Assembly: GCA_035048495.1 (NCBI GenBank)
Contig: CM068540.1
Location: 5,750,829 to 5,814,828, forward strand
Length of the DNA stretch: 64,000 nucleotides
Source: Euptelea pleiosperma
Lineage: Eukaryota > Streptophyta > Magnoliopsida > Ranunculales > Eupteleaceae
Direction: 5' to 3'
Every line of letters starts with the position of its first letter. The first letter of the stretch is position 1. Positions 1 to 12,335 of the stretch are shown here, piece by piece. The position numbers were made by a program, and so were the translations under genes. The notes below the pieces were generated by a model that was not told where the DNA came from, ran no database searches, and saw nothing but the letters and a program-made list of their open reading frames with translations.

Positions 1-560
1 TAACCCTTTCCAAATGAGCCATGAAAATTTGCAATGTAAAAGCAAGTGATCAACTGACTCCCCATGATCCAATACTCTTACACCTCTCCTCCACAGAAAA
101 TCCCTAGTTTGGAGTATATCTCGAACTGCACACCATGCTAGAAACCGTACTTAGGGTGGTGCTCTACAACCCCATACTCTGGCCGTTGAAAATTCCTTTG
201 TCTCTCCCCCATCGAGTACACCATAAAATGAATTAACGAAAAATTTACATTTGCTGTCAAAAGTCCACCATCTAGAGTCATTTCTAAAATTTAGCGAATT
301 AGTCTCCCCCACCTTGTTCATGAGAGCATCCACCCGTGGCACCTCCCAATCATAGTGCTAACGACAAAAGCCAAGCTCCCACACTGGTTGACCATCAATA
401 GAAACTTGCATTCCATTAATTGAAGCAGAGTACTTATTCTTATATGAAATAAGAAAAAGATCATAGAACTCAAACTTAAGATTAGTCTTAATTTGAACAC
501 CATCTATCCTCCCAGCATAGGATTTTATTCCCCCTACCCACTTTATACACCACCCCTTCT
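1..560 (-). mobile_element. LINE non-LTR retrotransposon fragment (zf-RVT region), cut by window edge
   Basis: Read on the minus strand, this translates into the region after a LINE reverse transcriptase. At about 340-155 there is DWEVPRVDALMNKV, then RWWTFDSKCKFFVNSFY, which matches the conserved W..D.kg.FsV.SFY stretch. From 150 down to 1 the frame continues through VACFAWC-like FLAWCAVRDIL and DHLLLHCKFSWLIW, the cysteine/histidine pattern of the zf-RVT domain. At least one frame change is needed near 150-160 to join the parts, and the domain runs out of the window. It is a decayed retrotransposon piece, not a host gene. The part from 350 to 560 is less certain. Confidence 0.75.
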
Positions 561-1980
561 TCAAAAATTTGTATTTCGAAGATATTCAATATATAACTAA
601 TCCTAAGAACAGAAGATAATCTTCCCTACGCATGTATTATTTATGATCGCATGCATATGGGGTGTTTGGGACCGACTCTCTTATGTCAAAAATCAGAATT
701 CCTAGATGATAGAACCATCGCGCATGAAAGGCACATCCACTTCAAGAAATTTGTTTTAGCATTTAAATTAGTATTTTTCATGCTAGCTAACACCAACTTT
801 GTTAGTTCATGATTTCTTTCATCTTAAAATTACACAAAACTGTGAGCTAGTTGCAAGTTCTCATCCGCCCAAACAGGGTTGTAACTAGTGTAAACTGATG
901 CATATCTATTCTAGATATAATCTTGATGTAAAGAATGTTGTGGGGATTGAGTTCAATAACCAACGAGGTAATTCTAACCTAAGATGGGAATTACGCATTA
1001 CACCAGAATTTTCATCTTTTCCAGTGAATACTGTAGTGATGAATTTAAAGAATATTATGCAGTTAATTGAAATATATATCTTCGATCCAATAATGAGGGG
1101 GAATATTGCAGTGATGAATTTAAAGAAAATTATGCGGTTAACGGAAACTCTAGTTTCGTCTTGAGAGATATATGTACCTCGGTTTTCATGAGCCGGCCAT
1201 TATTGTATTGTGGCTTTTCTTTTGCCTCAACATAGTGGAATCAGTGTGAGTCCGTAGACGTACCTCGATCTTGAGGGAACCATGTAAATCGTTGTATCGT
1301 GTGATTTATTCTTTCTTCCAACATTTTCATCTTTTCGGGTGTAAGATTCATCAATTAATAATGTTGAAGTTAATTAGTTTAGGTGGTGGCCAAACAATGA
1401 ATAATCTTGTCCTAAGTAGAAATCTGCTCAGAACAAACTTACAACCATTGCCAAACACCAATAATCGCGAGATGTATGATTGTTATCTTTGTTAATTACA
1501 CTTTTTAAGGGGGATTAAGATCAGAGAGAGGACGAGGCATCAGATGCAAAATGGATGCAATAAAGATGATCGGAACCACGCGACCAAGGAGGACCCCACT
1601 AGCCTAAAAGTCAACCACTAGCTCTGGTGGTGGGATCTGCATCAGACGTCAGCAATTCTGCCACATGTGTAAATTAAAGAAAATTCTAAGAATTATTCAG
1701 TGGTACGCCAAACACATTTTAGAAAAGAGATTCTGAGATTCTTTTCTTCATTCCTTTTCCTCCAAATTTCCACAATATTAGGTTACATGAGGAAACCAAA
1801 ACCCATAACCATAAAAACTATAAAACAAAAAAACAAAAAAAAAAAAAAAAAAAAAAAGGAAAGAAAAGAAAAACAAAGTGAGATAGGAAAAGAAAAAAAA
1901 AAAAAAGACCCTCCCCTCCCTTAGCACCATGCATTTGATCCCTCTCTCCATTGTTTAGGCTTTTGGTGCGTTGTTAGCTT
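561..1980. other. intergenic stretch 3' of the transporter gene
   Basis: No convincing coding region was seen. An imperfect local duplication lies at 1033-1072 and 1108-1147 (core GTGATGAATTTAAAGAA), offset by about 75 bp. An A-rich tract with two homopolymer runs lies at about 1827-1907. The 3' UTR of the transporter gene must start below 1981, but I cannot mark its poly(A) site. Confidence 0.5.
1033..1147. repeat. imperfect local duplication, two copies of about 40 bp
   Basis: GTGATGAATTTAAAGAA followed by AATTATGC-like sequence occurs at 1035 and again at 1110. The copies differ at several positions. Origin unknown. Confidence 0.6.
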
Positions 1981-2809
1981 TCATGGGGAGTTCTGGAATG
2001 GGACACTAACGGTAACGGAAGAGAGCTTGTTAGCTTCTGCTTTATGAATCTCAACTCCGTTAGCTTCAATGTCTTCAATAAACGATATCCTACCATTTTC
2101 TTCAGCACCCTTAATTGCTTCGGGTACCTCGGCTTCCTTATTCTCTTTGTATTCCTTATACTTGCCCCATAGAACAAAGTAGAGGCCTGCAACAATCAAG
2201 ATAGCTCCAAGAATACTGCACCAAGAACAGAAGATCAGTTAATGGTGGATCAAACAGATAAAAAAAACAAAATATAAAAAGAATTGAAATGGGTTTTTCT
2301 CTTTTTCTTTTCTTTTTTTGTTTCTTTTGTTTTGTTAGCTGATAGTGATATTCTCATGAGAGATTCTCGGTTGTGAACAAAAACAATAAAAGTGAAAATT
2401 TGTTTCTATCGATAAGGATGCGATAATGAGATGATACCCATTTAGGAACAATGACTTAAGAACAAGATGGTGGGAATATTTAGTTCAACAACCAAAAAAC
2501 AAATGGGATCACGTGGGTTACTTTAAATTTTTCTAGAAAAAATTATGGAAAAAAATTTATTTATATTAGTATTTTATTCTTCTTAGCAAGCAGCATAATG
2601 AGTTAAGAGGAAATTACCCTCCCAGGTAAATTTTTTCTGCAAGAATGAAAGATCCCATGATGGCCACTATGATCATCATCAGAGGGCTGAAGGCACTTGC
2701 AAATACTGGCCCTCTTTTCTGCATCACTAGTCCTTGTACATAGTAAGCAATGCTTGAAGTTACAATACCCTATACATTGAAAATTTCATTCTCATTAGTA
2801 ACTCTGAGA

Positions 2810-2871
<62 letters not shown>

Positions 2872-4100
2872 AACAGCATAGGCAGCAGCAAGAAGGTTCA
2901 TGTCCCAGCCAATGTGCCAGACAGAGAGAGAGTGCTCCATGACAAAGGTGACTGCAATGGATTGAAGAGTACCAATAAAGCAGATAAGAGCAGTAAGAGA
3001 GAGATGAGCTGGGAATCTCCTCATTGTTATTGCCTGTCAAAAGTCAAATTCATCAATTCACAAGTGAAAACAAAACTATCACTGAGATTCACTGTTGGTA
3101 TCCAGACAAAATAGAGAGAATAAAAGTTCTGAAGTGGGTTTCTTTTTTTTCTTTATTTTATTACCTGTAGTACGAAGAAAGCAGCCCAAGCAATAGTAGC
3201 AAGAATGAGGAGGATGGAGCCCTTAAGCCAGTCTTTGTCCGTTGATCCAGTGGTGTTGGTGATATAGGATTTTCGTGGATGGATATGTTTCGACCACACC
3301 ATCTCCATGATGGGTCCTTTGTACAAGGTCATCAACATGGCCCCAGCCACTGTAACCATAGTTCCCACCACCTTCGCTTGGCACCTCACCTTCTTCATGT
3401 CTACTTTCTCCATCCTTTTTCATATCCACCAACCCATCACCAAGTTAGCCAACAAAAAAATAAATAAATAAATAAATCTCAATAATTTTGATGATGATGG
3501 TGATAAACTGCTATACCTGCATATGATAGCCATGATAAATGTCATTGCAGGCAAAATGTTACTCATGGCACATGAAAAGGTGGGGGAGGTGAATTTTAGC
3601 CCTGCGTAGTAAAAATTTTGATCGATCACCGGCCTGCGAAACCCAATAACAGAGTGTTAAGAGTGAGATTTCATCAGCTATGACCACCATTTTTTCCATG
3701 AAAATTGTGATATATAATATGATAGGTAGACACTAACCCAAGAAGACCCAGAACAAATATTTGCATGAAAATTGGGAATGTGATCTTCGGTCGGACTTTC
3801 CTGGATTAATCGAACAAACACAAGTACTAGTGAATCAGAGTCGGCTAATAAGTCATGAAATAAGGGTTGATGAACTTGGTTAATTTCTAACTTGTACCTC
3901 TCGAGAATGAGAGCGAAAGGAGCAATTGCACCGGTGGCGAACGCATGTCGATAAACGACCAGGACATAGTGGCTCATCCCTCTGTTGAGAGAGACTTTGG
4001 TGATAATGTTCATGCCTGCATAACCAAACTGGAGGGAGATCATGGCTATGTAGGGTTTAGACCTCTGGAGGAAGCTGCCCCAACACCCTTGGCTCTCCAT
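1981..4100 (-). CDS. WAT1-related (nodulin MtN21/EamA, UMAMIT-type) membrane transporter, complete, 7 exons
   Basis: Exons on the minus strand: 4100-3898, 3800-3738, 3633-3517, 3414-3165, 3033-2875, 2769-2618, 2215-1981. All introns have GT/AG ends and the phases join without error, giving 1179 nt and 392 residues, a normal length for the family. The N-terminus reads KPYIAMISLQFGYAGMNIIT, then VVYRHAFATGAIAPFA, PVIDQNFYYAGLKFTSPTFS and VRCQAKVVGTMVTVAGAM, all hallmarks of plant drug/metabolite-type transporters with two EamA domains and about ten membrane helices. Known relatives move amino acids or auxin across the plasma membrane or tonoplast; the substrate here is unknown. I chose the ATG at 4100 because the family begins 10-15 residues before KPYIAM. 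An in-frame ATG at 4151 would add 17 residues. The tail after the last helix (K-E-Y-K-E-N-K-E and onward) is hydrophilic, as usual. No disabling change was seen. Confidence 0.93.
2811..2869. repeat. compound microsatellite (GT)n(GA)n beside a splice donor
   Basis: A (GT)n run at 2811-2832 passes straight into (GA)n at 2832-2869. It lies in intron 5 of the transporter gene. On the coding strand the donor GTTAGT (2874-2869) is followed at once by the CT run, then a CA run. Confidence 0.9.
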
Positions 4101-4244
4101 TTTTTTTTTTTTGGCAAACAAGAAGTTTGCAGAGAAATTTCTTGCACTCACGGAGGAGCACTAGGAGAGGAAGGAAGAGGAAGAGAGGAAGAACACCAAA
4201 GATGGTTTGTGTCTCCTAAGGAAAAAGATGGTAACCCATGCACA

Positions 4245-4252
4245 TATTTATA
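4245..4252 (-). promoter_or_regulatory. probable TATA box of the transporter gene
   Basis: TATAAATA on the minus strand, 145 bp upstream of the chosen start codon. That would leave a 5' UTR of roughly 110 nt. An A-run (4101-4112) sits directly before the ATG. Position and match fit a core promoter; no transcript evidence is available here. Confidence 0.55.
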
Positions 4253-4259
4253 TCCGTTG

Positions 4260-5189
4260 GAGGTCTCCTACTCAAATAATTTGAGGGGGGTGTAAGGAAA
4301 TGACTTTTTGTTGTGTGAGCGTGTGAAGGTCTTTTGCTCGCACGTGATTGTTGCCACTATCTGCATGACCTCATGGGCTTACCCCACATTGGGATCCACT
4401 TGAATATTCTTATTACTTATTTATCCATTTAAAGATGGGCCCAAATCAAAGAGAGGAGGGTGTGTGTGGGTTCCACGTGGCAGCAATGGGAGGGTGTTTA
4501 AGTGCATTTTGGGTGGGATCCACGCGTTTACCCTAGTGGTAAGCGATTTGAGAGCTACCGAAACACAGGTGCGTTTGGTGCATGCTGATGTATGGAACCT
4601 TTTTTTGTGGTGGTGGCTCACACGGGGGAGCCACCCTTGGTCACGCTATCATGCGGCGACCCGATACATATGAGGGAGAAATGGTACGGTTGAGCCCACC
4701 GATTCGCTCCATTTACCTGGGGTCCATCCGGTTTCCCGTGATCGGATTTATAGCGGGGCTCACCAGGATGCGAAAAATCGTGTGATGCGTCCCCGAATGG
4801 CTTCTTGATTTATCGCAGCTTGTCGTGTATATATTGATTAATCGAATGTTGTACCATAAGGTCTTACACCGACATCCGATCATCGCAACCCAATGGTGTT
4901 CATGATAGGGACCACCACCTGGGTGATGTATGGAATTGTTGGACATAATTAATGGTTGATATACAGTGGGATATGGATACGTTTCGGCTAAAAATGAATG
5001 CCAGCTCAGCGCTACCACAACCGTTGGATTCTCGGAAAGGCCGGTTCGGGAGCCTGTCATAAAAGGCCGGTCACCGGAGCCCGACCCGTTTCTCTTAAGT
5101 CGCCAGAAAATGTGCAGTTAGATATTTAAATATTCGAGGAATAATTGCATCCAATTGGGAGGATGTTATATGAAGACATCCTTCATCCC
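4260..5189. other. upstream region of the transporter gene, no gene seen
   Basis: Mixed-composition sequence without a supported coding region. A G-box-like CCACGTGG lies at 4471-4478. At 5038-5092 there is a G+C-rich piece with GGTCACCGGAGCCCGACCC, which resembles the outer end of the MITE at 61394-61708 and may be a remnant of that family. Confidence 0.4.
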
Positions 5190-5443
5190 TAGGGCTGTCA
5201 ATGGATCAGGTTCGGATCTGATCTGGTTCAATCCAGAACCGATTAATAATAGTCCTACCAGATCCAGACCCGATTAATAATAGGCCTACCGGATCCAGAA
5301 CCCATATATAAATTTGGCTCAGTTTGGATGGATCTTATCAATGAAACTGTTAAATTTGATTTGAAGAACAAATGGATCCAATACGGCCTTGACCGATTCA
5401 ATTGGATTATTGGGGTAACCTGATCCATTAATTAGCAGCCCTA
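5190..5443. mobile_element. hAT-like nonautonomous element, family E (GGATC word)
   Basis: The ends are TAGGGCTGTCAATGGATC on the left and, on the right, the inverse of TAGGGCTGCTAATTAATGG. The 8 bp outside are TTCATCCC (5182-5189) and TTCAAACC (5444-5451), 6 of 8 equal. The inside is filled with variants of GGATC and its complement (GGATCAGGTTCGGATCTG, GATCCAGA), including a short tandem repeat around GATTAATAATAG. The TIR fits the hAT consensus YARNG, and 8-bp duplications are typical of hAT. The family assignment is inference. Confidence 0.6.
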
Positions 5444-5907
5444 TTCAAACCTATGCTGAACACGTGCGGGGTCTAGGACTTACCATACAAGTCCAACTTA
5501 TCAGCTTTCCTAGGTCAAAGAATCTACCTGATCAGATGACTATAACCATTCGATCAATAGCAATCTTTGGGCTGTCAAGGAAGGAGATCTCTACCGCCAG
5601 GAACAATAATCTCGCTTTTGTACAAATTCAGTGGCATTATTGTAGTTTTCTTCCATGGTAAGCGACATTATCGTAATTTTCCTGAAAAAAGTCATTTTGT
5701 GGGACATTTATCACTGAGAAAAAACTGACTTACATTTCTTATTGGTATACTCTGGGAAGACACAACAGCCTTCATTCCCTGCAAAGGCGGGATCTTTACA
5801 CGTGGTAGCTGAGGCGGGAGACGGAAGGGAGTCCATTGGTTCGAAAATTCCACTCCCCTTCTATGTGGCAAGTTTCACCCCTAGTTAATTAGATAGGGGT
5901 GAAACCA
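5444..5907. other. intergenic, nothing recognised
   Basis: No gene, repeat or RNA feature could be supported here. Confidence 0.4.
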
Positions 5908-6157
5908 TTTTCGTTATAACAGATTGTAACCCACGGGAAAAAAAAAAAGGCGCTAAAATATTAAAAATTTTCAAATTGTCAATAAAATTTATAACGGAAA
6001 ATAACAAAATTAACGAAATTAATGGGTATTTTTTCAAAAAATAAGTCATTATTTTTGTTATAACGGCATTATTTTCAAAAAATAAGTCATTATTTTTGTT
6101 ATAACGGCATTATTTTCAAAAAACATGGATGAAAATAACGCCGTTTTTTAAACCATG
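5908..6157. mobile_element. hAT-like element, family A (AACGG word), degraded copy A1
   Basis: It shares the family A inside: a G-G-C-G-C-T-A-A-A segment, TTTCAATAAAATTTATAACGG, and repeated ATAACG/CGTTAT words. The right end TTTTTTAAACCATG (to 6157) matches the right ends of copies A2 and A3. The left end is poorly preserved and no target duplication was found. A 43-bp segment (around CAAAAAATAAGTCATT) is tandemly duplicated at about 6030-6115. Confidence 0.6.
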
Positions 6158-8443
6158 GTCTGCAGTGACAGCCTTGGCAACCTTTCCCTTTTCTTATTTG
6201 ACTTTCTGCGATTAAAGATTACATGATATAATATATTTCTGCTTAATAAATATGCGCCCATATGCATACGGATTGATACATGCATGCAAATATCTAATAA
6301 ATAAATTTGAATTCGCCTAAACACGGAGAAATTCATGTATGAATGAGTTGGATTCCTTAGCACCCAATAGTGTGGGAACTAATTGAGTTGGGATTTTCCT
6401 GATTCGGGGCGGCAAATTGCGTAATATAATTCTGATAGACAGGAATTTCAACAACGAGATTCCTGCACCGACGACATTCATGGAGTATATCAGCTCGTGG
6501 GATTTCGATTTCAAAATAACCCTGTTGCATTTCTTACAAAAATATTCTGTTCATTCATATTTTTTTCTCTTTTGCGTAAAATTCTGATAATATCACTTTA
6601 TTTGTCGTTAGATATGCTCACGTGTTGCATCGATGGGACTCTGATATGCCGTGTGCCGACATGCTCTTTTATATATACTTCCCTTTTTTTATTAAAAATT
6701 GGAAATTCTAAATTTTATAAAGTAAATTACAAAAAATAATAATAATAATAATAAAATGAACCAAACTATTCTTTGATTCTAAATACCCTAAACCCTTAAA
6801 AAGAAGAAATTATGCTAACTTCAGCCTGAAGCTTAATGTGCACCATTACGAAAATGAAATATACACCCATATATTCTTTTTTTCTTTCTACTAGGTTGGG
6901 TCCGTTACGTCAATATATAAAGTTTAACTGCGATACCCCACGATTTTCTCGTCCCTAGGGTTCAATACATGCCACAAATGTTAGGGTTCCCGGTGCATGC
7001 ATATTATAATTTCATCGGATTATAAAATCTTGCGTTTTGCATGCTACATATATAGCCCGAATAAAATCGTATTGATTGAAAACACACCACCATATATTAT
7101 TCAAAAGGATGGTATCTATCGGACGGATAAAATCATCTGATAGCTACGAATCTCAGGCGAAGATCGATCTACAAAGCGCCTGGTAAATTAATTACTTGAT
7201 TTGGATTGCGTCGTCATTAGCGACAGGTTTTACTTACGAAAAATAACATAAAATACCACATTCATCAACCTTGTTATGAAAATATGACTTTTAGTCTTTC
7301 AAAAATATCATAATGGGACCCATAAAAGCGGGTATTATCGAAAAGGGACTCAAATATTTATATGATTACATAAAAGTCCTTATATTTTGACATATTGTTA
7401 TCAAATTGAGCCCTAGACATTATTTTATCAACAAGTTTAAATAGAAAAACTGACCTAAAAAGTGTTAAAGTTTGCAAGATCAATGAGGATACCATTAGGT
7501 AACACAAGTTAAAATCCAAGGACTTTTCTAATATAATGCATAGTGCAAGGCCTTCTTTGTAAAAAGCCATCAATGTGGGGCCTTCTTCTATATCTTTTAT
7601 TTGTACAAAAGATTTTTTTGTTCATGGAATCATTAGTGGCTTCATCATTTATTATTTTCTAGTGGATAAGCAGGGATCAAACTCCATCCTGAGAACAAAC
7701 TGAACCAGTCCAAATGACAAAAATGCCCTTGTCTTTATTTGATTAAATGACCAAAATGCCTATGATTGCACCATGACCAAGCACGTGGTCGCGACATGTG
7801 TGGTCAAGTGGAGCATGCACCGAGGGCGAAATGGGCGTCTAATCACTCCCAATCATCTGCACGCCATGTCAATATTGTGCCACGTAGGACAGGCAAATCT
7901 TCCACCAAATATGGAGACCAACAATGGAGGGAAAGTCTGATCAAGGAAATGATTGGGGAAGGGGGGTTAAGGAAATTTAGAGGAAAAAGGAAAGAGGGGG
8001 GAGGGGACATGGTGAGTTGGTTGCCTTAATAAGGGTTTAGTGAGTGTCCTACAAAGTGAAAGAGATAGGACTATGAAGTGGATTGCAGGGGGGAGTGTGG
8101 GATACATAGGGCCCATATGGTGCAAGTGACCCAGTTCCAAGTAGAAAGAAAAGGTGGTGTCTTTCAGTTCATGTCTTTTTTTTTTTTTTAATGACTATGG
8201 TTAATGGGAGATTCCACTAGAAATGTTGGAGCTAGAAAGGATGGTGGTGGTGGTGATGATGGGGTGCATGGTTCTGAAAGGCACCTGGTTTTTTCCTTGG
8301 AGACCCTACTTGTGTCTTGTTGTTTTCTTCCTCTGTGGGAATCTAAGATCAAGTGGGGGAGTTAGAGTGATTACACACACAAAAAGAAAATTTTAAAAAA
8401 TTAAAAAAAAAAAAAAAAAAACTTTGGGGGAGTTATAGATTGC
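6158..8443. other. intergenic stretch without a supported gene
   Basis: AT-rich DNA with an (AAT)n run at about 6737-6755. An open frame at 7766-8029 has no recognisable domain and a composition like its surroundings, so I do not call it a gene. Confidence 0.4.
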
Positions 8444-8765
8444 TAAGGTTTAAAAGCGGCCGTTATAACGGATTATAACGGACATGGGCAAAAACGAAAA
8501 GAAAGAGAAAATAACAGCGCCAAAATTCAAATTTTGAATTTCAAATTTTCAATAAAATTTATAACTGAAAATAATGGAGAAACAGCGGAATTTTTTTAAC
8601 AATTATTTTTTTCAAAATCTAACGGTCATTATTTTCGCTATAATGGAAAAATCACGGCCGTTATAACGAAAAAGATCAGCCTTTACTATCTGAATGTTAA
8701 AACGGTACGTAACGTAACAGGGGAGGTCGTTATTTTCTTTATAAAGGCAGTTTTTTAAAACAATG
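8444..8765. mobile_element. hAT-like element, family A (AACGG word), copy A2
   Basis: The left end is TAAGGTTTAAAAGCGGCCG and the right end TTTTTTAAAACAATG. The inside has GCGGCCGTTATAACGGATT, CACGGCCGTTATAACG and several CGTTATTTTC words, plus the shared AAATTTTCAATAAAATTTAT segment. Flanking 8-mers TAGATTGC and GAGATGAC agree at only 5 of 8 positions, so the exact borders are uncertain. No coding capacity. Confidence 0.65.
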
Positions 8766-9187
8766 GAGATGACTACAAAGAAAGCACACAATTAGGTGAC
8801 TCTACATCTGATCACCAAAATAAATAGTTAAATGTGCATAAACATTTCTATTAAGATAGGAGATTTTAGCACTAGCCCCCTGGAAAATTGGTTCCTCCTC
8901 CTTGTACTTCTTTAAATTGGAGTTACCCCCTCCTTTTGTTGACTAACACCCAAATGTAACGAACCGTCCTTGATTTCCTCGATTTTGATCATATGACCTA
9001 AGACGATTTCCATCAAAGGAAACACAATAAGCATCGGCAGGCCGACAATTCTGCGCTTGGACTGGCCTCCCTAACTGCCCATATGAGATGGTTAACCTTG
9101 AGTACCTCTTATGGGGCCCCTCGATCATGTTATTTGAGATCATCACTGTTTTTATTCTGTACTTTTTTATTTCTGGTCATTCTAACG
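8766..9187. other. intergenic, nothing recognised
   Basis: No supported gene. An open frame at 8943-9146 on the minus strand shows no domain. Confidence 0.35.
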
Positions 9188-9535
9188 TTCCACTTCGAGT
9201 TCAGATTAAATCATTAATCAACACTGAACGGGTGGATGCACTCATTACGTTTGGGCGTTAGTCAACAACGTTGATTGATGGTCAAGGGGTTGACCATAAT
9301 TTAAAGAAATAAACAATTATCCACAGGGTTAGGGCTTAAATTCCCTTGTTTCAATCACTTCGACTTGCGATTAAATCGATCAATACTGAAGTGGTGGATA
9401 CACTCATTACGTTTGGGCGTTAGTCAACAACGTTGATTGATGGTCAAGGGGTGACCTTAATTTAAAGAAGTACCTGGGGGTCTTACTAATTCGACCAATT
9501 ATATCCACAGGGGTAAAGCTAAATTGCCCTATATG
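9188..9535. repeat. imperfect tandem duplication, period about 162 bp
   Basis: ACTCATTACGTTTGGGCGTT followed by AGTCAACAACGTTGATTGAT occurs at 9240 and again at 9402. The similarity extends from the TTCGA.TT.AGATTAAAT segment on the left to the ATCCACAGGG segment on the right. The copies have diverged moderately. Source unknown. Confidence 0.75.
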
Positions 9536-9896
9536 CGCATACACTATCGCTCATACATGTCAAATTTATGGGTATTTTAGTAACACCCCCCTGACATAGT
9601 TTAACAGCGGTTGACTGAAGTTAAAACGGACTCGAATCACACATCGTTGGCACTGTATTTGCTATATTATGGTTCTTTCATAGGTGCATTAACAGGCTCA
9701 TGATGCATGTCACGTTTTAATGTTAGTCAATGGATGATTAAACTAAGTCAAGGGGGTATATTTTTAAAGTTTGAAAGTATAAGGGGGTATTACTAATTAC
9801 TTTTAAATATCAGGGTGGTGTACTAAAATATCCAAAATTTATTTAAGAATAATTGGCTAGGGAGGCACATGCATGTACATAAAAACCAAACCCACA

Positions 9897-10110
9897 TCAT
9901 ATGGTTGATTCTGATCCTTTGACACGGCTGACGGCTGAAGATAGCCAGTCAGGAAAATCAGAAACCCAATGAGGTGGGTGAGGAAAGAGTTTAGCCCGAT
10001 GGGCAATAGTATGAGCAACAGAATTAGATACACGTCCAGCAAAAGAAAAAGACAAATGATCAAAAGACTGAGCAACGTCCAAAATGCTGGCGCAATTATT
10101 CATCCTAACA
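9897..10110 (-). mobile_element. LINE remnant, RNase H C-terminal part
   Basis: The minus-strand translation gives SFAGRVSNSVAHTIAHRAK and then WVSDFPDWLSSAV. This matches the end of the RVT_3 RNase H domain of plant LINEs (R.aN.vAH.lA... W....P.WL). The piece is short and has no intact start. Confidence 0.65.
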
Positions 10111-10166
10111 TACATTAGGATCCATGTACATGAGAAATACATTCATCCTAACATACATTAGGATGC
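10098..10166. repeat. duplicated palindromic motif
   Basis: ATTCATCCTAACATACATTA plus GGAT occurs at 10098 and 10141, 43 bp apart. Each copy holds inverted ATCCTAA and TTAGGAT arms around a short loop. Confidence 0.75.
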
Positions 10167-10329
10167 ACATAATCAAAACATGTTCACATACTAGATCGAA
10201 CGCATAAACACGGATCCGCCCTACTTTTTTATTAAAAGGGTCACAGCACTCAACACACTCAGATTTTTTTTTTCTCCTTAAATAATTTGTGTTGTTGCCA
10301 CCTATTTGCATGTTGCATGGACTCATGCA

Positions 10330-11909
10330 CGAAGCGCATTTTTCTTAACTCTTTTTATAATTAGCATTTTGATTAAATTAATCACGATGGCTTTTTGAAA
10401 TCTTGATATATATTTTTATTAAGCTACAGATCTTTTAATCTTCCATTAGGAATTTTTTTTTTTTTTTTTTAATTTTTATTTTTAGTAATCAAACTTCCGT
10501 TAGGGTTTGCAATCCATGAAACTTAAAACCCTAGTCCTGAATTATAAAATATTCACTCACCTGTCCCCCAAATTTGTTGTGTTCTAAAGATCCAAAATCA
10601 AAAAGGTTCCTCCTTTGTCACCCACATTCCTCTCCACCCATCACAGCTTTTATAGTCCTTAGCAGATCACTTAATTAAGTGGAAGATCAACCACAAAATG
10701 ACCTATGTGTCAGCCCCTTTGAGCAAAGGACACCCCTTAGATCAGCTTTGCCCTAAAAACCCCATTTCTTCCCTGATAAAAAGCTTCTATGATTGAACCA
10801 TATGATGTCATCTCATTCAAAAGCTTTGGTCAAAGATTCATTTCTCTACAACCCCATAACCTGAATCTTTATGTTCAATCAATTAGCCACTCATAGCTTG
10901 CTTTACAGCTTTTGCCCTTCCATTGTTGCTGGCTAATCGACTACTAATCGCGCGCTAATTATAATAGAAAAAAGAAAATGCGCTCGCTTTTTTTTTGTTC
11001 GAACGCATAGTTTGCAATCAGCGAGACCTCAATCAACGTTTAATTTTATATTCTTAAGTAGTACGTGCATCGATATCGCATGATAAGTGTGAGCAATCAG
11101 AGATTGTCGTTTGGGGGGTGGGATTGGTTACTTGCGACGAAAAACGACTAAACAAGGGTCAAAAATCGAAAGGCGCTTGACCATTTTAATCGATTTTCGA
11201 CATTATTATAACAAATCGTTTCTCTAGTGAGAGTTAGTAAACAATTTCTTTTCTCCTTAAAGAACAGACCAGGATCAAGCTCCATGAATGGTCTTGCCTT
11301 TCAAAAAAGGCACCAGAAAAGGCTACACTTTTTGTGAACTTTGACCAGTTTCCTAGTAAGATTCTCAAGAACTTTGAACTATAATGCTACTTTGTAAACT
11401 ATGTAGTGGTTGTCTAAATTATTTTCTTTTGACATTTAACTTCGGTTTGTGTAGGAAGTTAAAAAACAAATCCTCCTAGATTGTCGCGCATAAATATTTA
11501 CGAGACTCGACAAATACGCATTTCATTCATATATTAATTATCTTATCTCATTTTCTCTCAACACGTGTATGTCGTCCTGTCCCACGTATCAAATAACTTA
11601 AATGTGGGTTAAGTGAGTGTGAGCCCCACATATTAGGTCAGAGTATATCAAATAACTTATTTTTATCTTTTTTTAATTAAAAAATTAAATTTTTATTAAA
11701 AAAAGAAAATTTCCCGCGAGAAAATATTTTTTCATTACTGTTTAAAATGGCATAAATATATTTTATCTTAGTGGGTAGTAAAAATATTGTCATGTGTTGG
11801 AGGGAAGATTCATGGGCCCGCGAAAAAAAAATTGCCTCTGAAAATCTGCTGCCAAACACATGAAATTGCAGCAAAAACAATTTTCTCACCCAATTTTCTT
11901 TAGAAAAAG

Positions 11910-11949
<40 letters not shown>

Positions 11950-12327
11950 TCATTGTTACGACATGGTTTACTTAAAAGAGTGGGATAATAATGGGAATAA
12001 AAAGTTCAACTTCAAATAATTGTTGGGACCCCGATTTCACTTTCTATATAAGCGGACAAAGGCGTGTACACATGTGCAATTAAAAAAGAAAATAAGAGCT
12101 CTTTTGACCGCGTTAACTAAAATGTTCCTATTTTATCGACATAGATTAGATTTTGTACGGTATTTTTGGAAAAATGATTTGACAAACTAAATCGGTAGCT
12201 TAGGAAGAGAGTGCTTTTGAAAATCTGAAAATTATAAATTGTAATTTTGAAATATTTGATATTTTAAAAGTCAGAAGACAATTTTAAAAATTGTTGTAAT
12301 TCATGAAAATTTTTGAAACTTTGTAAT
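10330..12327. other. intergenic stretch, no gene seen
   Basis: AT-rich sequence with homopolymer runs, for example T(21) near 10449-10470, and an (AAT)n tract at about 11914-11945. No coding region or RNA gene is supported. Confidence 0.4.
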
Positions 12328-12335
12328 GATTATAC

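Noticed and set aside
640..890. Possible MITE with TGTTTGGG termini
   Set aside because: Only about eight bases at the ends are inverted copies, and no target duplication was found.
2812..3114. Plus-strand open frame across the microsatellite
   Set aside because: It is the shadow of transporter exon 5 and the dinucleotide repeat in intron 5.
4098..4151. Upstream in-frame start codon for the transporter
   Set aside because: The extra 17 residues include a Lys run encoded by the A-tract and are not typical of the family; the ATG at 4100 fits better.
7766..8029. Open frame of 87 codons
   Set aside because: No domain, no splice context, and composition like its surroundings.
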